Shown: piece by piece, positions 18,140 to 29,003 of the stretch
Numbering within the stretch: the stretch's first letter is position 1
Layout: each line of letters opens with the position of its first letter
Origin: Xanthobacteraceae bacterium
GTDB taxonomy: Bacteria > Pseudomonadota > Alphaproteobacteria > Rhizobiales > Xanthobacteraceae
Length of the DNA stretch: 64,000 nucleotides
Direction of reading: 5' to 3'
NCBI GenBank assembly: GCA_019752575.1
Contig: JAIELW010000006.1
Location: 1-64,000, forward strand
Program-made: the position numbers and the translations under genes
Notes under the pieces: model-generated
The model's database searches: none
What the model was told of the DNA's origin: nothing
Seen by the model: only the letters and a program-made list of their open reading frames with translations

Positions 18140-19221
18140 CGTTTCAGCGGCAGGTTTTATTCTGGGTCGGCGCGCTTATTCTGCTCGTACTCGCGATGTG
18201 GGTGTTGCGCGAAGTGCTTTTGCCTTTCGTCGCCGGCATCGTGCTTGCCTATTTCCTGAATCCCGTCGCGGACCGCCTCGAGCGTTACGGCGTCAGCCGC
18301 ATGGTCGCGTCGCTGATCATGGTGGCGGTGGTAATTTTTAGCTTCGTCGTGCTTGCGCTGCTCTTTTTGCCGATCCTTGGCACGCAGGTTTCGGCTTTCG
18401 TGCAGGGCTTGCCGAGCGCGATCACGCGGCTGCAGACCGTGCTCACCGACGAGACGCGCGAATGGCTCACGAAAATCGTCGGCGAACGCCTGCCGGATCT
18501 GAATAAGTCGCTCGGCGATATCATGACCGAAGGCGCGAAGTGGATCGTCACCTTCCTCGCTTCGATCTGGGCGGGAGGACAGGCGCTGTTCTCGATCGTG
18601 ACCTTGATCGTGATCGCGCCGGTGATTGCGTTCTATGTGCTTTACGACTGGCACAAGATGATCGCGAAAGTGGATAGCTGGGTGCCGCGCAAAAATCGCG
18701 AAACCGTTCGCGAGCTTGCGCGCGAAATAGACCGCGCGATCGCGGGCTTCGTGCGCGGGCAGGCGGGTGTCGGGCTGATCCTCGGTGCGTTCTACGCGGT
18801 GGCGCTGACGCTCGCCGGGCTGAACTTCGGTTTCCTGATCGGTATGATCTCGGGGCTTATCAGCTTCATCCCCTATGTCGGCTCGCTCACCGGCTTGCTG
18901 CTCGCTTCCGTTGTCGCAATCGCGCAGTTCTGGCCCGAGTGGAAATGGATTCTGCTGATCATCGCGATCTTTTTCAGCGGGCAGTTTCTCGAAGGCTATA
19001 TTCTGCAGCCCAAGCTCGTCGGCGAAAGCGTCGGGCTGCATCCGGTCTGGCTGATGTTCGCCCTCTTTGCCTTCGGTTATCTGTTCGGCTTCGTCGGCTT
19101 GTTGCTTGCGGTGCCGCTTGCCGCTGCGATGGGCGTGGTAATCCGTTTCGGTCTGCGTCAGTACATGGCGAGCGCGCTCTATACCGGGGGCGCGCCACCT
19201 AAATCTCGCAAGGACCGCTGA
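18136..19221 (+). CDS. AI-2E family transporter (PerM/YdiK)
   Basis: Polytopic membrane protein of the AI-2E/PerM family, whose members have been linked to autoinducer-2 or small-ion export; function here is unknown. Start at ATG 18136 (MTFQRQVLFWVGALILLVLA), which overlaps the previous stop. The 361 residues show two N-terminal helices, a periplasmic segment (about 85-140), then helices with the family motif GMISGLISFIPYVGSLTG and the late PVWLMFALFAFGYLFGFVGL. hdaA follows one base after its stop, a pairing known in Alphaproteobacteria. Confidence 0.9.
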   Translation: MTFQRQVLFWVGALILLVLAMWVLREVLLPFVAGIVLAYFLNPVADRLERYGVSRMVASLIMVAVVIFSFVVLALLFLPILGTQVSAFVQGLPSAITRLQTVLTDETREWLTKIVGERLPDLNKSLGDIMTEGAKWIVTFLASIWAGGQALFSIVTLIVIAPVIAFYVLYDWHKMIAKVDSWVPRKNRETVRELAREIDRAIAGFVRGQAGVGLILGAFYAVALTLAGLNFGFLIGMISGLISFIPYVGSLTGLLLASVVAIAQFWPEWKWILLIIAIFFSGQFLEGYILQPKLVGESVGLHPVWLMFALFAFGYLFGFVGLLLAVPLAAAMGVVIRFGLRQYMASALYTGGAPPKSRKDR

Positions 19222-19222
19222 C

Positions 19223-19894
19223 ATGCGAAGCAATGCCGCGCGGCAGCTTCCGCTCGATCTGCCGCATTTGGTGAGCTTCCGCCGCGACGATTTTCTCGAA
19301 AGCGGATCGAACGAAGCGGCTCTAGCGCTCGTTGAGCGCTGGCCGGATTGGCCGTCTTATGCTGCCGCCATCGTCGGTCCGCATGGCTCGGGGAAAAGCC
19401 ATCTCGCCTCGATCTGGGCAGAGCGCGCGGGCGCGCGCATCGTTCCGGCGCGGCTGCTCGTGCGCGAAGACGTGCCGCGGGCGCTGACAACCGGTGCGCT
19501 GGTTGTCGAAAATCTCGCGCCCGGCGAATACGACGAGCAGGCGCTGTTTCATCTGTTCAATCTGGCAAAGGAAGACGGCGCCTCGTTGCTGTTCACATCC
19601 GGCCGCGCGCTTGAGTCCGGCATGGCCGGATTGCCCGATCTCGCTTCGCGGCTTCGTCTGGTGCCGGCGGCGAAACTCGACGCGCCGGACGATGCGCTGA
19701 TCGCAGCCGTGCTTGTGAAACTATTCGCCGACCGGCAGATCGCGGTGGATCAGGAGTTGATCACCTTTCTGCTGCCTCGCATGGAGCGTTCGCTAGGTTC
19801 CGCTCGCGAACTGGTCGCGAAAATCGACGCCGCCGCGCTCTCCGCCGGCAAGCCCGCGACGCGCGCCTTCGTTTCGCAGCTCCTTCGCGAGTAG
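19223..19894 (+). CDS. hdaA: DnaA-like regulator HdaA
   Basis: HdaA stimulates ATP hydrolysis by DnaA together with the sliding clamp, preventing re-initiation of replication. The 223-residue protein has a short N-terminal clamp-binding-like segment (RQLPLDLPH, residues 7-15), then a DnaA-type AAA+ domain with Walker A GPHGSGKSH near 50-58 and a degenerate Walker B (ALVVENLAP). The DnaA DNA-binding domain IV is absent, as expected for this family. Placement after the AI-2E permease and upstream of ppk supports the call. Confidence 0.92.
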   Translation: MRSNAARQLPLDLPHLVSFRRDDFLESGSNEAALALVERWPDWPSYAAAIVGPHGSGKSHLASIWAERAGARIVPARLLVREDVPRALTTGALVVENLAPGEYDEQALFHLFNLAKEDGASLLFTSGRALESGMAGLPDLASRLRLVPAAKLDAPDDALIAAVLVKLFADRQIAVDQELITFLLPRMERSLGSARELVAKIDAAALSAGKPATRAFVSQLLRE

Positions 19895-19998
19895 CGGTAT
19901 CATCTTGTTGTAATAATTGCACAATTTACAGTCATTATATTTTCGCCAATTCCTCGTATGATTTCGCTTAAGCGCCGATAAGGGCGCGTGAGGCGTAG

Positions 19999-22218
19999 AT
20001 GAACCTCGAAATCAAACCGCAGACCGACCTCCCGTTGCCGGAGGCGAGCACGCCTGCTGTCTCCGCCGACGCCGCGGAACTGCGCGCGCGTCCTGAGCGT
20101 TTCATCAATCGCGAGATTTCCTGGCTCTGCTTCAATCGCCGTGTGCTGGAAGAAGCGGAAAACGAAAAACATCCGCTGCTCGAGCGCCTGCGCTTTCTTT
20201 CGATCTCGGCTGCGAACCTCGACGAATTTTTCATGGTCCGCGTCGCCGGCCTCAAGGGTCAGGTGCGCGAAGGCGTGACAACGCTTAGCCCGGATGGCCT
20301 CACACCCGCCGAACAGCTGATCGAAATTGTCAGCGAGACCGCGAAGCTCGCTTCCGCACAGCAGGAACAGTTGCGCGAACTTCGCAAGCTCCTTGCCGAG
20401 AATGGCATCGTCATTGTCGATGCCGCCGATCTTTCGAAAACCGATCTCGCGACGCTGGAGCAGACTTTCCTGCACGAAGTTTTTCCGGTGCTGACCCCGC
20501 TTTCGGTCGATCCGTCGCATCCGTTTCCGTTTATTCCGAACCTCGGTTTCTCGCTCGCGCTGCAGCTCTCGCGCGTGAGCGATCAGCGCGGCATGAACGC
20601 GCTGATCCGCGTGCCTGCGCAGATCGAGCGTTTCGTGCGCCTGCCGGAAGGCGACAACAAAGAGACGCGGTTCATCGCGCTCGAAGCGGTGATCGGACTG
20701 TTCACCGCCAAACTCTTCCCTGGGTACATCGTGCGCGGGCAGGGTGCCTTCCGTGTGATCCGCGACAGCGATCTGGAAGTCGAAGAAGAGGCCGAAGATC
20801 TGGTGCGCGTGTTCGAAAGCGCGCTGAAGCGCCGCCGCCGCGGTTCGGTGATCCGGCTTGAAATAGAATCTTCGATGCCGCCCGAACTTCGCAACTTTGT
20901 CGCCAATGCGCTGAACGTCCTCGAATACGAAACCTTCGTCGGCGAAGGCATGCTTGCGCTGAACGAACTCTCGCAGCTCGTCTCGATCGAGCGTCGCGAC
21001 CTGAAATTCAAAACCTATAATCCTCGCTTCCCGGAACGCGTCACCGATCAGGGCGGCGATTGTTTCGCCGCGATCCGCCAGAAGGATTTGATCGTCCATC
21101 ATCCTTACGAGTCGTTCGACGTCGTCGTGCAGTTCCTGCGTCAGGCGGCACTCGATCCGAACGTGATTGCGATCAAGCAGACGCTGTATCGCACGTCCTC
21201 CGACAGTCCGATCGTGCGTGCGCTTGCCGAGGCGGCGGAGGCCGGAAAATCCGTCACCGCGCTGGTCGAGCTGAAAGCGCGCTTCGACGAAGAAGCGAAT
21301 ATCCGCTGGGCGCGCGACCTCGAGCGTGCCGGTGTGCAGGTCGTATTCGGATTTATCGAACTGAAAACCCACGCGAAGATGTCGATGGTCGTCCGCCGCG
21401 AAGGCAAGTCGGTGACCACCTACTGCCATCTCGGCACCGGCAATTATCATCCGGTGACCGCGCGGGTTTACACCGATCTGTCCTTCTTCACTTCGGACGA
21501 GGCGATTGCACGCGACGTCTCGCGCGTCTTCAACTTCATCACCGGCTACGCTGAGCCGCAAAATCTCGAAGCGATGGCGGTATCTCCGATCAGCCTGAAG
21601 CAGCGCATCCTCGACCATATCCAGCAGGAAATGGCGCATGCGCGCGCGGGCAAAGCCGCCGCGATCTGGGCCAAGATGAATTCGCTGGTGGATCCGGTCG
21701 TGATCGATGCGCTCTACGATGCGAGCCGCGCGGGTGTCGAAATCGACCTCGTCGTGCGCGGCATCTGCTGCCTGCGTCCGGGCGTCGCGGGGCTCTCGGA
21801 AAACATCCGCGTCAAATCCATCGTCGGCCGGTTCCTCGAACACAGCCGCATTTTCTGTTTCGGCATGGGCCACGGCTTGCCGCACCGGAAATCCGCCGTT
21901 TACATCGCGTCCGCCGACCTGATGCCGCGGAACCTCGACCGCCGCGTCGAGACGCTGGTTCCGATTCTCAATCCGACCGTGCATCAGCAGGTGCTCGACC
22001 AGATCATGGTCGCAAACCTCAAGGATAACGAGCAAAGCTGGCGGGTGTTGCCGGACGGCAGTTCGGAACGCATAAAGCTTGCGGAGGGCGAAGAATCGTT
22101 CAACGCCCATCAATACTTCATGACGAATCCGAGCCTCTCGGGACGTGGCAAATCTCTCAAAGACTCTTCTCCGCGTAGTCTCGTCCGTAAAACGGAACGG
22201 ACAAAGCAATCCGGGTGA
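19999..22218 (+). CDS. ppk: polyphosphate kinase 1
   Basis: PPK1 builds inorganic polyphosphate from ATP through phosphohistidine intermediates. The 739-residue protein has the N-terminal domain ([19 protein letters not shown]), the head domain, and two PLD-like catalytic domains with [13 protein letters not shown], the active-site [11 protein letters not shown] and later [11 protein letters not shown]. Start ATG 19999 ([17 protein letters not shown]). The 104-base upstream gap is AT-rich (TTGTAATAATTGCACAATTT) and holds ACAGTCAT, which loosely resembles half a PhoB box; regulation by phosphate is only a guess. ppx follows closely. Confidence 0.96.
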   Translation: MNLEIKPQTDLPLPEASTPAVSADAAELRARPERFINREISWLCFNRRVLEEAENEKHPLLERLRFLSISAANLDEFFMVRVAGLKGQVREGVTTLSPDGLTPAEQLIEIVSETAKLASAQQEQLRELRKLLAENGIVIVDAADLSKTDLATLEQTFLHEVFPVLTPLSVDPSHPFPFIPNLGFSLALQLSRVSDQRGMNALIRVPAQIERFVRLPEGDNKETRFIALEAVIGLFTAKLFPGYIVRGQGAFRVIRDSDLEVEEEAEDLVRVFESALKRRRRGSVIRLEIESSMPPELRNFVANALNVLEYETFVGEGMLALNELSQLVSIERRDLKFKTYNPRFPERVTDQGGDCFAAIRQKDLIVHHPYESFDVVVQFLRQAALDPNVIAIKQTLYRTSSDSPIVRALAEAAEAGKSVTALVELKARFDEEANIRWARDLERAGVQVVFGFIELKTHAKMSMVVRREGKSVTTYCHLGTGNYHPVTARVYTDLSFFTSDEAIARDVSRVFNFITGYAEPQNLEAMAVSPISLKQRILDHIQQEMAHARAGKAAAIWAKMNSLVDPVVIDALYDASRAGVEIDLVVRGICCLRPGVAGLSENIRVKSIVGRFLEHSRIFCFGMGHGLPHRKSAVYIASADLMPRNLDRRVETLVPILNPTVHQQVLDQIMVANLKDNEQSWRVLPDGSSERIKLAEGEESFNAHQYFMTNPSLSGRGKSLKDSSPRSLVRKTERTKQSG

Positions 22219-22243
22219 GGCGCCCGGGCGATTGCCCGCGAGC

Positions 22244-23716
22244 ATGCCCATTGCCGTTTTCGACATCGGCTCCAACTCGGTGCGCCTCGTCGTTTACGAA
22301 CGGCTCGGCCGCAATCTGACGCCGCTCTTCAACGAGAAAGCGCTCTGCGGCTTGGGCCGCGAAGTCGCGACCAAAGGCAAGCTCGCCCCCGACGCGGTCG
22401 AGAAGGCGCTGGCTGCGCTTTCGCGCTTCCGGGCGCTTTGCGACATAATGCTCGTCGGCGAGGCGATTGCGATTGCGACCGCCGCGGTGCGCGACGCCAG
22501 CGACGGACCGGACTTCATCGAGCGCGCGAAGAAAATCTGCCGCTGCGAGATCGAAGTGCTGTCGGGCCGGCGCGAGGCGACGCTTGCCGCCTTCGGCGTG
22601 CTATCGGGTTCGATCGATGTCGACGGCGTGATCGGCGATCTCGGCGGCGGCTCGCTCGAACTCGTCGACGTGAAGGGCGAAGAGATCGGCGAGGGCATTA
22701 CCATGCCGCTAGGAAGCCTCTCGCTCGCGGACGCATCGGCGCGCTCGATCAAGGCCGCCGAAAAGATCGTGCGCGATAAACTCGAAGACGAAAAGCTCTT
22801 GAAAGATTTGAAAGGCCGCACCTTCTACGCGGTCGGCGGTACGTGGCGTGCGATCGCACGGCTTCACATGATGCAGAAGGGTTATCCGCTCCACGTCATG
22901 CACGGCTATTCGATTCCGGCGAAAGAGGCGATGGAGTTTTCCAGCCTCATTCATAGGGTCGATCCGGAAACGCTTTCGCGCATCGAAGTCATTTCCGAAG
23001 CCCGGCGTCCGTTGCTCGCTTACGGCTCGCTGGTGCTCGAACAAATCGTCAAAGCCGGTAAGCCGGGGTCGATCGTCGTATCCGCGCTCGGCGTGCGCGA
23101 GGGCCTGCTTTACGAGCGGCTTTCGGAAAACGAGCGCAATCAGGACCCGCTGATCGAAGCGGCGCGCGAATTCAATTTCCTGCGCTCGCGCTCCCCCGAG
23201 CATGGCGAGGAGCTGATCGCCTGGACCGACAAGTTCATGGAGACGACCGGCATCGACGAAACGCCGGAAGAACTGCGTCTGCGTCATGCCGGTTGCTTGC
23301 TTGCCGATATCGGCTGGCGCGCGCATCCGGATTACCGCGGCGAGCAGAGCCTCAACATCATCTCGAACGCGGCCTTCTCCGGCATCGATCATCCGGGGCG
23401 CGCCTATCTCGCGCTCGCGGTGTTCTATCGCTACGCCGGTTTGAACGACGAAGATCTTTCGCCGCGCATTCGCGAAATCGCGACGACACGGCTTCTGGAC
23501 CATGCCCGGATACTCGGCGCGGTCATGCGGGTCGCTTATGTCGCGAGCGCGTCGATGCCCGGCGTGCTGCCGAGATCGCCGCTGGTCGTCGAGCGCGGTG
23601 TTCTGAAATTGAAATTATCGGGCGAGTTGGCAGCGTTAGCCAGCGGCCGGCTCAACAATCGCGTGCGTCATCTCGGCAGGCTGATCGGCCGGGAATACAA
23701 GATCGAGATTGCTTAG
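22244..23716 (+). CDS. ppx: exopolyphosphatase (Ppx/GppA family)
   Basis: Ppx hydrolyses polyphosphate from its ends and so balances ppk. The sugar-kinase-like fold is shown by MPIAVFDIGSNSVRLVVYE at the start, the phosphate-binding GDLGGGSLELVD, then YAVGGTWRAIARLHM. The C-terminal part holds an HD-like helical domain. Start chosen at ATG 22244, 25 bases after the ppk stop. The frame is open upstream to GTG 22145, which would overlap ppk by 74 bases and add 33 residues. About 490 residues is normal. A repeat with terminator-like stems follows. Confidence 0.92.
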   Translation: MPIAVFDIGSNSVRLVVYERLGRNLTPLFNEKALCGLGREVATKGKLAPDAVEKALAALSRFRALCDIMLVGEAIAIATAAVRDASDGPDFIERAKKICRCEIEVLSGRREATLAAFGVLSGSIDVDGVIGDLGGGSLELVDVKGEEIGEGITMPLGSLSLADASARSIKAAEKIVRDKLEDEKLLKDLKGRTFYAVGGTWRAIARLHMMQKGYPLHVMHGYSIPAKEAMEFSSLIHRVDPETLSRIEVISEARRPLLAYGSLVLEQIVKAGKPGSIVVSALGVREGLLYERLSENERNQDPLIEAAREFNFLRSRSPEHGEELIAWTDKFMETTGIDETPEELRLRHAGCLLADIGWRAHPDYRGEQSLNIISNAAFSGIDHPGRAYLALAVFYRYAGLNDEDLSPRIREIATTRLLDHARILGAVMRVAYVASASMPGVLPRSPLVVERGVLKLKLSGELAALASGRLNNRVRHLGRLIGREYKIEIA

Positions 23717-23726
23717 ATACTAATTT

Positions 23727-23935
23727 CCCTCCCCTTGACGGGGAGGGTGACGAGGGCGAAGCCTGAGCCGGGTGGGGTGACAACGCGTAAGATTTTTTGC
23801 GCCGGGATCACCCCCACCCCGCCTCGCATCCAAGTCGGCTATAGCCGACTTAGACATTTAAAAATGCCCATCTCGGATAAATCCGAGATGGATGCTCGGC
23901 GACCCTCCCCGCAAGGGGGAGGGATTCTTTTAGTT
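23727..23935. repeat. palindromic repeat pair enclosing two NTWWAN-core palindromes
   Basis: Outer stems CCCTCCCC/GGGGAGGG occur at both ends (23727-23747 and 23903-23923). Inside lie AAGTCGGCTATAGCCGACTT (23832-23851) and ATCTCGGATAAATCCGAGAT (23870-23889), joined by a linker holding TTTAAA. The right stem is followed by ATTCTTTTAGTTTT, so it could end the ppx transcript. It fills the whole gap between convergent ppx and rnd. Confidence 0.8.
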
Positions 23936-25078
23936 TTCCTTCGCCACCACCCGCCCGCCTTCGATGCCTAGCGAAACTGCACCGCGCTTGAGCGCGAGCG
24001 CGCGCTCGCCGAACAGTTCGCGCCGCCAGCCTTTGAGCGCTTCGACATCGGCATTGTCGTCAAGCGCAATCGCCTCGAGATCGTCCGTGCTTGCGATCAC
24101 GCGCGCTGCGACGCCGTTTTCTTCCGCGGTCATGCGAAGTAACACGCGAAGCAATTCGACGGTCGCGGACGCGCCGTTGGAAAGCGGCCTGTAGCGCTCG
24201 AATTTCGGCAGCGTTTCAGGATCGCGTGAAAGCCCGGCCTGGATTGCCGCGAGAATTCCTTCGCCGGAGCGCGAGCGCTCGAAGCCCTTGGGAATTGAGC
24301 GCAATTGTCCGAGTGCTTCCGCGGTCTTCGGCTGCTGGATCGCGATCTCGCCGATCACGTCGTCCTTGATGATGCGGCCGCGCGGCACGTCGCGCGATTG
24401 CGCCTCGCGCTCGCGCCAGGCGGCGACTTCCATCAGCACCGCGATTTCCTTCGGCTTGCGCACGCGCGTCTTCAGGCGCTGCCATGCGTTTTCCGGATGC
24501 TGTTCGTAAGTCGAGGGCGAGGTGAGAATTTGCATCTCACTCTCTAGCCAGCTCGTGCGGTTCTTCTTTTCCAGATCTTCTTTCAATTTTTGAAAGACGT
24601 CGCGCAGGTGCGTAACGTCGGCAACGGCATAGGTAAGCTGCTGCTGCGTCAGCGGCCGCCGCGCCCAGTCGGTGAAGCGCGAAGACTTGTCGATATGGCC
24701 GCCGGTCGTGCGCTGCACGAGCTGGTCGTAGGAAATGGAGTCGCCGTAGCCGAGCACCATCGCCGCAATCTGGGTGTCGAAGACCGGATGCGGAATGATC
24801 TTCGCGCGGTGCCAGACGATTTCAATGTCCTGTCTGGCCGCGTGAAAAACCTTCACGACCTTTTCGTTGTTCATCAGCGCGAAGAAAGAAGCAAGGTCGA
24901 GGCCGTCGGCGAGCGCGTCGACAACCACGGCCTCGTCGGTGGAGGCGAGCTGTACGACGCAGAGTTTCGGCCAGAACGTCGTCTCGCGGAGAAATTCGGT
25001 ATCGACGGTGACGAAAGGATGTTTCGAAAGCCGTTCGCATGCCGCGTTCAGCGCGGCGGTGGTCGTAATCAAATCCAT
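23930..25078 (-). CDS. rnd: ribonuclease D
   Basis: RNase D is a 3'-5' exonuclease of the DnaQ-like DEDD group that trims tRNA and other stable RNA ends. Start at ATG 25076-25078 ([17 protein letters not shown]). Exonuclease motifs: [10 protein letters not shown] (Exo I, D and E), [12 protein letters not shown] (Exo II), and [13 protein letters not shown] (Exo III, with the Tyr of the DEDDy class). An HRDC domain follows from about residue 200 ([19 protein letters not shown]), and a second helical domain ends the 382 residues. All catalytic acids are present. Confidence 0.95.
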   Translation of the reverse strand: MDLITTTAALNAACERLSKHPFVTVDTEFLRETTFWPKLCVVQLASTDEAVVVDALADGLDLASFFALMNNEKVVKVFHAARQDIEIVWHRAKIIPHPVFDTQIAAMVLGYGDSISYDQLVQRTTGGHIDKSSRFTDWARRPLTQQQLTYAVADVTHLRDVFQKLKEDLEKKNRTSWLESEMQILTSPSTYEQHPENAWQRLKTRVRKPKEIAVLMEVAAWREREAQSRDVPRGRIIKDDVIGEIAIQQPKTAEALGQLRSIPKGFERSRSGEGILAAIQAGLSRDPETLPKFERYRPLSNGASATVELLRVLLRMTAEENGVAARVIASTDDLEAIALDDNADVEALKGWRRELFGERALALKRGAVSLGIEGGRVVAKEN

Positions 25079-25125
25079 GCTTAGCTGATAGCCGCGCGAG
25101 GCAGTCCAGTAAACCCGCCCATTCG

Positions 25126-26754
25126 TCACACGCCGCGATTTCTCGGCATCAGGATGAATTCCCATGGGCTCGGCATCGGCCCGACCGGCACGTCGATCAG
25201 CGTCGGCCCGTCGCGGCGCTTGAACGCGCGTCTGAGCGCCGCGCGAAGCTCCTCGGCGTTGCGCGCGCGCTCGGCAGCCGCGCCAAAGCTCTCCGCGAAT
25301 TTCACGAAATCGGGGTTCGCGAGATCGCTCGCGATCAGCCGGTTGCCGAACTGCTCTTCCTGAATGCGCCGCACGTTTCCGAACGAGCCGTCGGAGAACA
25401 CGATCGCGGTGAGCGGTATCCGGTGGCGCATCGCAGTCGCAAGCTCGTTCGCGGTGTACAGGAAGCCGCCGTCGCCGTTGATCGAGACCACCGGCACGTC
25501 GCGCCGCGCGTCCTGCGCGCCGAGCGCGGTGGCGAACCCCCAGCCGAGATTGTCCTGATAGCCCGGCGAGAGAAATGTGCGCGGCTTATAGACGGGAAGC
25601 ATGAGCCGCGCGGCGAAGCCCATTTGCGTCACTTCATCGACCAGGATGCCGTCTTCCGGCAGCTCGTCGCGGATCGCGTCGAGGAAGGCTTTCTGCGGGG
25701 TAATCTTTTCGAAGCGCTGGTTCATCTTCGCGTGGCGCCCGCGCATTTCGTCGGCGCGCGCGTCTCGCTTCGAGAGGTGAGAGGGAAGAATTTCGACAAG
25801 GCGCTGAAGGATTATCTGCGCGTCGCCGATGAGCGAGACTGCGGGCTCGTGAATCCGCGCAGGCTCATCCCTGTCGGCGTCGATGCGGATGACATCGATC
25901 TTGTCGTCCATGCCCCAATGCATCATCGGATAGAGCATGTGCGTGCCGACGCCGAGCGCGACATCGGCTTCGCCCCAGAGTTCGCGGCCAAGCGGCAGCG
26001 TCACGCTAAACGGCGACTTGCTCGAAAGCACGCCGCGCCCGCGCCGATAGCCGAGCACCGGCGCCTGCAACATTTCCGACAGTTTCGTGATTTCTGCGGA
26101 AGCGCCTTGCGCGCCACCGCCGCAGACGATGAGCGGTCGCTTGGAAGCGGCGAGCCGCTTCCCGGCTTGCTTGATCGCGTCTTCGTCGAGCGCGGGTTGC
26201 CGTGCGGGAAGGGGAGCGGCGATTTTGTCGTCGGTGCTCTTTCGTCCCCACATGTCGATCGCGCATTCCAGCGCGGCGGGTCCGGGACGATTTGAGTAAA
26301 GCGATTGAATTGCCTGCGCGATGAGCGCTGAGGCTTCCTCCGGCTTCTTCACCCGCGCGGAAAAATCGACGAGCCGCGCAATGATGCCGGCCTGATCCTT
26401 GATCTCATGGAGATGCGAAAGACCCTTGCCGATGTCGCCGTCCGGAATTTGCCCGATCAGCGCCAGCACCGGCGCATTCATCGAATAGGCGGTAAGTAAA
26501 GCCGCGGAAGTGTTCAGCAATCCCGGCCCCGGCACGACCGCATAGGGCTGCGGTTTGTTGGTGGCTAACGCAGCACCCAGCGCCATATAGGCCGCGCCCT
26601 GTTCGTGCCGCGAATGCACGGTGCGGATCTTGTCGCCCGCGCGGAACACCGCGTCGAAGAAGTAGTCGTTGTGAACGCCGGGCAGCGCGTAGAGCGTGTC
26701 GATGCCGTGGGCGAGAAGCGAGGCGACGGCAAGATCGGCGGCGGTAGCGGACAT
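25126..26754 (-). CDS. thiamine-pyrophosphate enzyme (acetolactate synthase-like)
   Basis: ThDP-dependent enzyme resembling the large subunit of acetolactate synthase and related decarboxylases. Start at ATG 26752-26754 ([17 protein letters not shown]) with a GAGAAAGA ribosome site. The activating glutamate lies in [12 protein letters not shown]; the central domain spans about 190-330; the ThDP motif runs from [17 protein letters not shown] to [11 protein letters not shown]. No regulatory-subunit gene (ilvH) is adjacent, so it is probably a catabolic or unassigned paralogue and not the biosynthetic enzyme. Substrate unknown; 542 residues. Confidence 0.88.
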   Translation of the reverse strand: MSATAADLAVASLLAHGIDTLYALPGVHNDYFFDAVFRAGDKIRTVHSRHEQGAAYMALGAALATNKPQPYAVVPGPGLLNTSAALLTAYSMNAPVLALIGQIPDGDIGKGLSHLHEIKDQAGIIARLVDFSARVKKPEEASALIAQAIQSLYSNRPGPAALECAIDMWGRKSTDDKIAAPLPARQPALDEDAIKQAGKRLAASKRPLIVCGGGAQGASAEITKLSEMLQAPVLGYRRGRGVLSSKSPFSVTLPLGRELWGEADVALGVGTHMLYPMMHWGMDDKIDVIRIDADRDEPARIHEPAVSLIGDAQIILQRLVEILPSHLSKRDARADEMRGRHAKMNQRFEKITPQKAFLDAIRDELPEDGILVDEVTQMGFAARLMLPVYKPRTFLSPGYQDNLGWGFATALGAQDARRDVPVVSINGDGGFLYTANELATAMRHRIPLTAIVFSDGSFGNVRRIQEEQFGNRLIASDLANPDFVKFAESFGAAAERARNAEELRAALRRAFKRRDGPTLIDVPVGPMPSPWEFILMPRNRGV

Positions 26755-27001
26755 TCTTTCTCGGCCTTCAGCAGACGCTAAACATAAATCCCTGTGAGGC
26801 CTTGTAAAATCGCCTCGAATAAGCCACATGGGCCACGTCTAAGGACTTACACGGGCCGCGTGACGAAGCCAAAGCAGGCTGACCGCCCGTCCTCATCCGA
26901 ACTTTTCTTGACCTCCCAGGCCACGCGGGGTGTCTGTTAACCCCCGCGATTCGCGGATTCCGTCTCACCGGCGGAACCCGGCGTTTCGCCTGTATGAAAG
27001 A

Positions 27002-28564
27002 ATGACTTTGACCGATTTTTCCGAACTTGGCCTTGCCGCGCCGATTGCGCGTGCGCTCGCCGAAGAAAACTACACCACCCCCACGCCGATCCAGTCGCAA
27101 GCCATCCCGCCCGTACTCTCGGGCCGCGACCTCGTCGGCATCGCACAGACCGGCACCGGCAAGACCGCCGCTTTTGCGCTTCCCATCCTCAATCATCTCG
27201 CGGTGAACCGCGGCAAGCTCGAGCGAAAGTCCGCGCGCATTCTGGTGCTCTCGCCGACGCGCGAGCTTTCCGGCCAGATCGCCGACAGCTTCAAGACCTA
27301 TGGCCGTCATCTCAAGCTCTCGACTACGCTTGCGATCGGCGGTGTCAACATCGGACGCCAGATCAAGGCGCTTTCGAACGGCGTCGATATTCTGGTCGCG
27401 ACCCCTGGCCGCCTGCTCGACCTCGTGAATTCGAAAGCGGTCCGTCTCGACCGCATCGAGTTCTTCGTGCTCGACGAAGCCGACCGCATGCTCGACATGG
27501 GCTTCATCGGCGACATCAGGAAGATCGCGAAGATGCTGCCATTGAGCCGGCAGACGCTGTTTTTCTCGGCGACCATGCCCAACGAAATCGAGCATCTCGT
27601 TTCGCAGTTCCTGAACGAGCCGGTGCGCGTCGCTGTGACGCCGGTCGCGAAGACCGCCGATAAGGTCGAGCAGCGCGTCATCCTGATCGAGAAGAACGGC
27701 AAGACCGGTTTGCTTGTCGAAGTCCTCAAGGCCGAGCCGATCGACCGCGCGCTGGTTTTCACGCGCACCAAGCACGGCGCCGACAAGGTCGTGAAGTCGC
27801 TGGAAAATGCCGGCATTGCTACGCAGGCGATCCACGGCAACAAATCGCAGAACCAGCGTGAGCGTGCCTTGGGCATGTTCCGCGCGGGTAAAATCCGCAT
27901 CCTGATCGCGACCGACATTGCCGCACGCGGCATCGACGTCGATGGCGTGAGTCACGTCATCAATTTCGACATGCCGAACATTCCGGAAAGCTACGTGCAT
28001 CGCATCGGCCGCACCGCGCGCGCCGGCGCCGAAGGCATCGCGATCTCGTTCGTCGCCAACGACGAACGCGCTTTTCTCCGCGACATCGAACGGCTGGTGA
28101 AAATGTCGATCCCGTCCACGGATCGTCGCTTAAACCCGTCGCTTGGCGAACCCAAAGGCGAGAACCGTGGTGCGCGCCCCGGCCAGCCCCAGGATCGCAA
28201 TAAGGGCCGCAAGCGTCACCGGCGCGGAAATAATCCGCATCGCGGGCAGGGCCCCCACAACGAACAGCGTTCGCACCCCCATAGCGAGCGTCCGCAGCAC
28301 AATGGCGAGCGCAAGCATGAGCAGCGGGGCGATCAGCGCCAGCAGCATTCGCAGCACAATGGCGAGCGTAAGCACGAGCAGCGCGCGGACCATCGTGGGC
28401 GTCCGCAGCACCATTCCAAGCCGGAACACCGGCAGCAAAATAACACACGTCCCCAAACTCAGCCGAAGGCGGAAAACGGCGGTCAGTTGACCGGCGTCGC
28501 CTTCATGAACCGCAAACCCAAGCGCCGCGGCGGGTTCAAGCAGCCGCGCCCCGCGCAAACTTAA
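27002..28564 (+). CDS. rhlE: DEAD-box ATP-dependent RNA helicase (RhlE-like)
   Basis: DEAD-box RNA helicase acting in RNA turnover, ribosome assembly or cold adaptation. Start at ATG 27002 ([20 protein letters not shown]). Motifs in order: Q-motif [12 protein letters not shown], Walker [55 protein letters not shown] and [10 protein letters not shown]. The C-terminal tail of about 125 residues is low complexity (His, Gln, Asn, Arg) and contains a tandem 19-residue repeat, [11 protein letters not shown] recurring once; its DNA copies start at about 28294 and 28351. Symbol by similarity only. Confidence 0.9.
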   Translation: MTLTDFSELGLAAPIARALAEENYTTPTPIQSQAIPPVLSGRDLVGIAQTGTGKTAAFALPILNHLAVNRGKLERKSARILVLSPTRELSGQIADSFKTYGRHLKLSTTLAIGGVNIGRQIKALSNGVDILVATPGRLLDLVNSKAVRLDRIEFFVLDEADRMLDMGFIGDIRKIAKMLPLSRQTLFFSATMPNEIEHLVSQFLNEPVRVAVTPVAKTADKVEQRVILIEKNGKTGLLVEVLKAEPIDRALVFTRTKHGADKVVKSLENAGIATQAIHGNKSQNQRERALGMFRAGKIRILIATDIAARGIDVDGVSHVINFDMPNIPESYVHRIGRTARAGAEGIAISFVANDERAFLRDIERLVKMSIPSTDRRLNPSLGEPKGENRGARPGQPQDRNKGRKRHRRGNNPHRGQGPHNEQRSHPHSERPQHNGERKHEQRGDQRQQHSQHNGERKHEQRADHRGRPQHHSKPEHRQQNNTRPQTQPKAENGGQLTGVAFMNRKPKRRGGFKQPRPAQT

Positions 28565-28572
28565 GGACGCTC

Positions 28573-28848
28573 ATGGCGAAAGAAGATCTGATCGAATTCG
28601 AAGGCGTCGTCACGGAAGTGCTTCCGGACGGCAATTACCGCGTCAAGCTCGACAACGAGCACGTCATTCTCGCTTACGCGGCGGGCAAGATGAAGAAGCA
28701 CCGTATCCGCACGCTGGAAGGCGACCGCGTCACTGTCGAGATGTCGCCTTACGACCTGGCCCGCGGCCGCATCTCGTTCCGCCACAAGGGCGATGCTCCG
28801 GCGGTCGCGCCGGGCGCCGCGCGCAAGCCGAATTTCAGAAGGCGGTAA
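28573..28848 (+). CDS. infA: translation initiation factor IF-1
   Basis: IF-1 binds the A site of the 30S subunit during initiation. The S1/OB-fold sequence [20 protein letters not shown] to [16 protein letters not shown] is clearly recognisable. At 91 residues it is longer than E. coli IF-1 (72) because of an Ala/Pro/Arg C-terminal tail ([18 protein letters not shown]). It begins 8 bases after the helicase stop, so it is probably co-transcribed with an RNA helicase. Such longer IF-1 genes are common in Alphaproteobacteria, sometimes beside a second copy elsewhere. Confidence 0.93.
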   Translation: MAKEDLIEFEGVVTEVLPDGNYRVKLDNEHVILAYAAGKMKKHRIRTLEGDRVTVEMSPYDLARGRISFRHKGDAPAVAPGAARKPNFRRR

Positions 28849-28858
28849 GGGCCTTTTA

Positions 28859-28996
28859 CCCCCCTTGCGGGGAGGGTGGTCGCGAGCGAGAGCGAGCGAC
28901 CGGGTGGGGGTTGTTCGAAAAACAACGAGTGCTGTCATCCCACCCAGCTCGCGTCGCTGCGCTCCGCGAGCGTCCCTCCCCATCAAGGGGAGGGAA
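28859..28996. repeat. palindromic repeat, CCCTCCCC family
   Basis: CCCCCTTGCGGGGAGGG at the left and CCCTCCCCATCAAGGGGAGGG at the right bracket GGTCGCGAGCGAGAGCGAGC, CGGGTGGGGG and CCCACCCAGCTCGCG. It is the same layout as the copies at 23727 and 61212 and the part inside nrdJ. It fills the gap between convergent infA and hppD. Confidence 0.8.
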
Positions 28997-29003
28997 AAGA
29001 AAA

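Noticed and set aside
19900-22275. 791-codon open frame on the minus strand opposite ppk
   Set aside because: It mirrors the high-GC codon pattern of ppk, has no recognisable domain, and ppk itself has full catalytic motifs in the plus strand.
25126-26754. Biosynthetic acetolactate synthase (ilvB)
   Set aside because: The TPP motifs fit the wider family, but no small-subunit gene is adjacent and substrate residues could not be assigned, so the symbol was withheld.
28130-28558. Minus-strand frames opposite the helicase tail
   Set aside because: They arise from the low-complexity repeat tail of the helicase gene.
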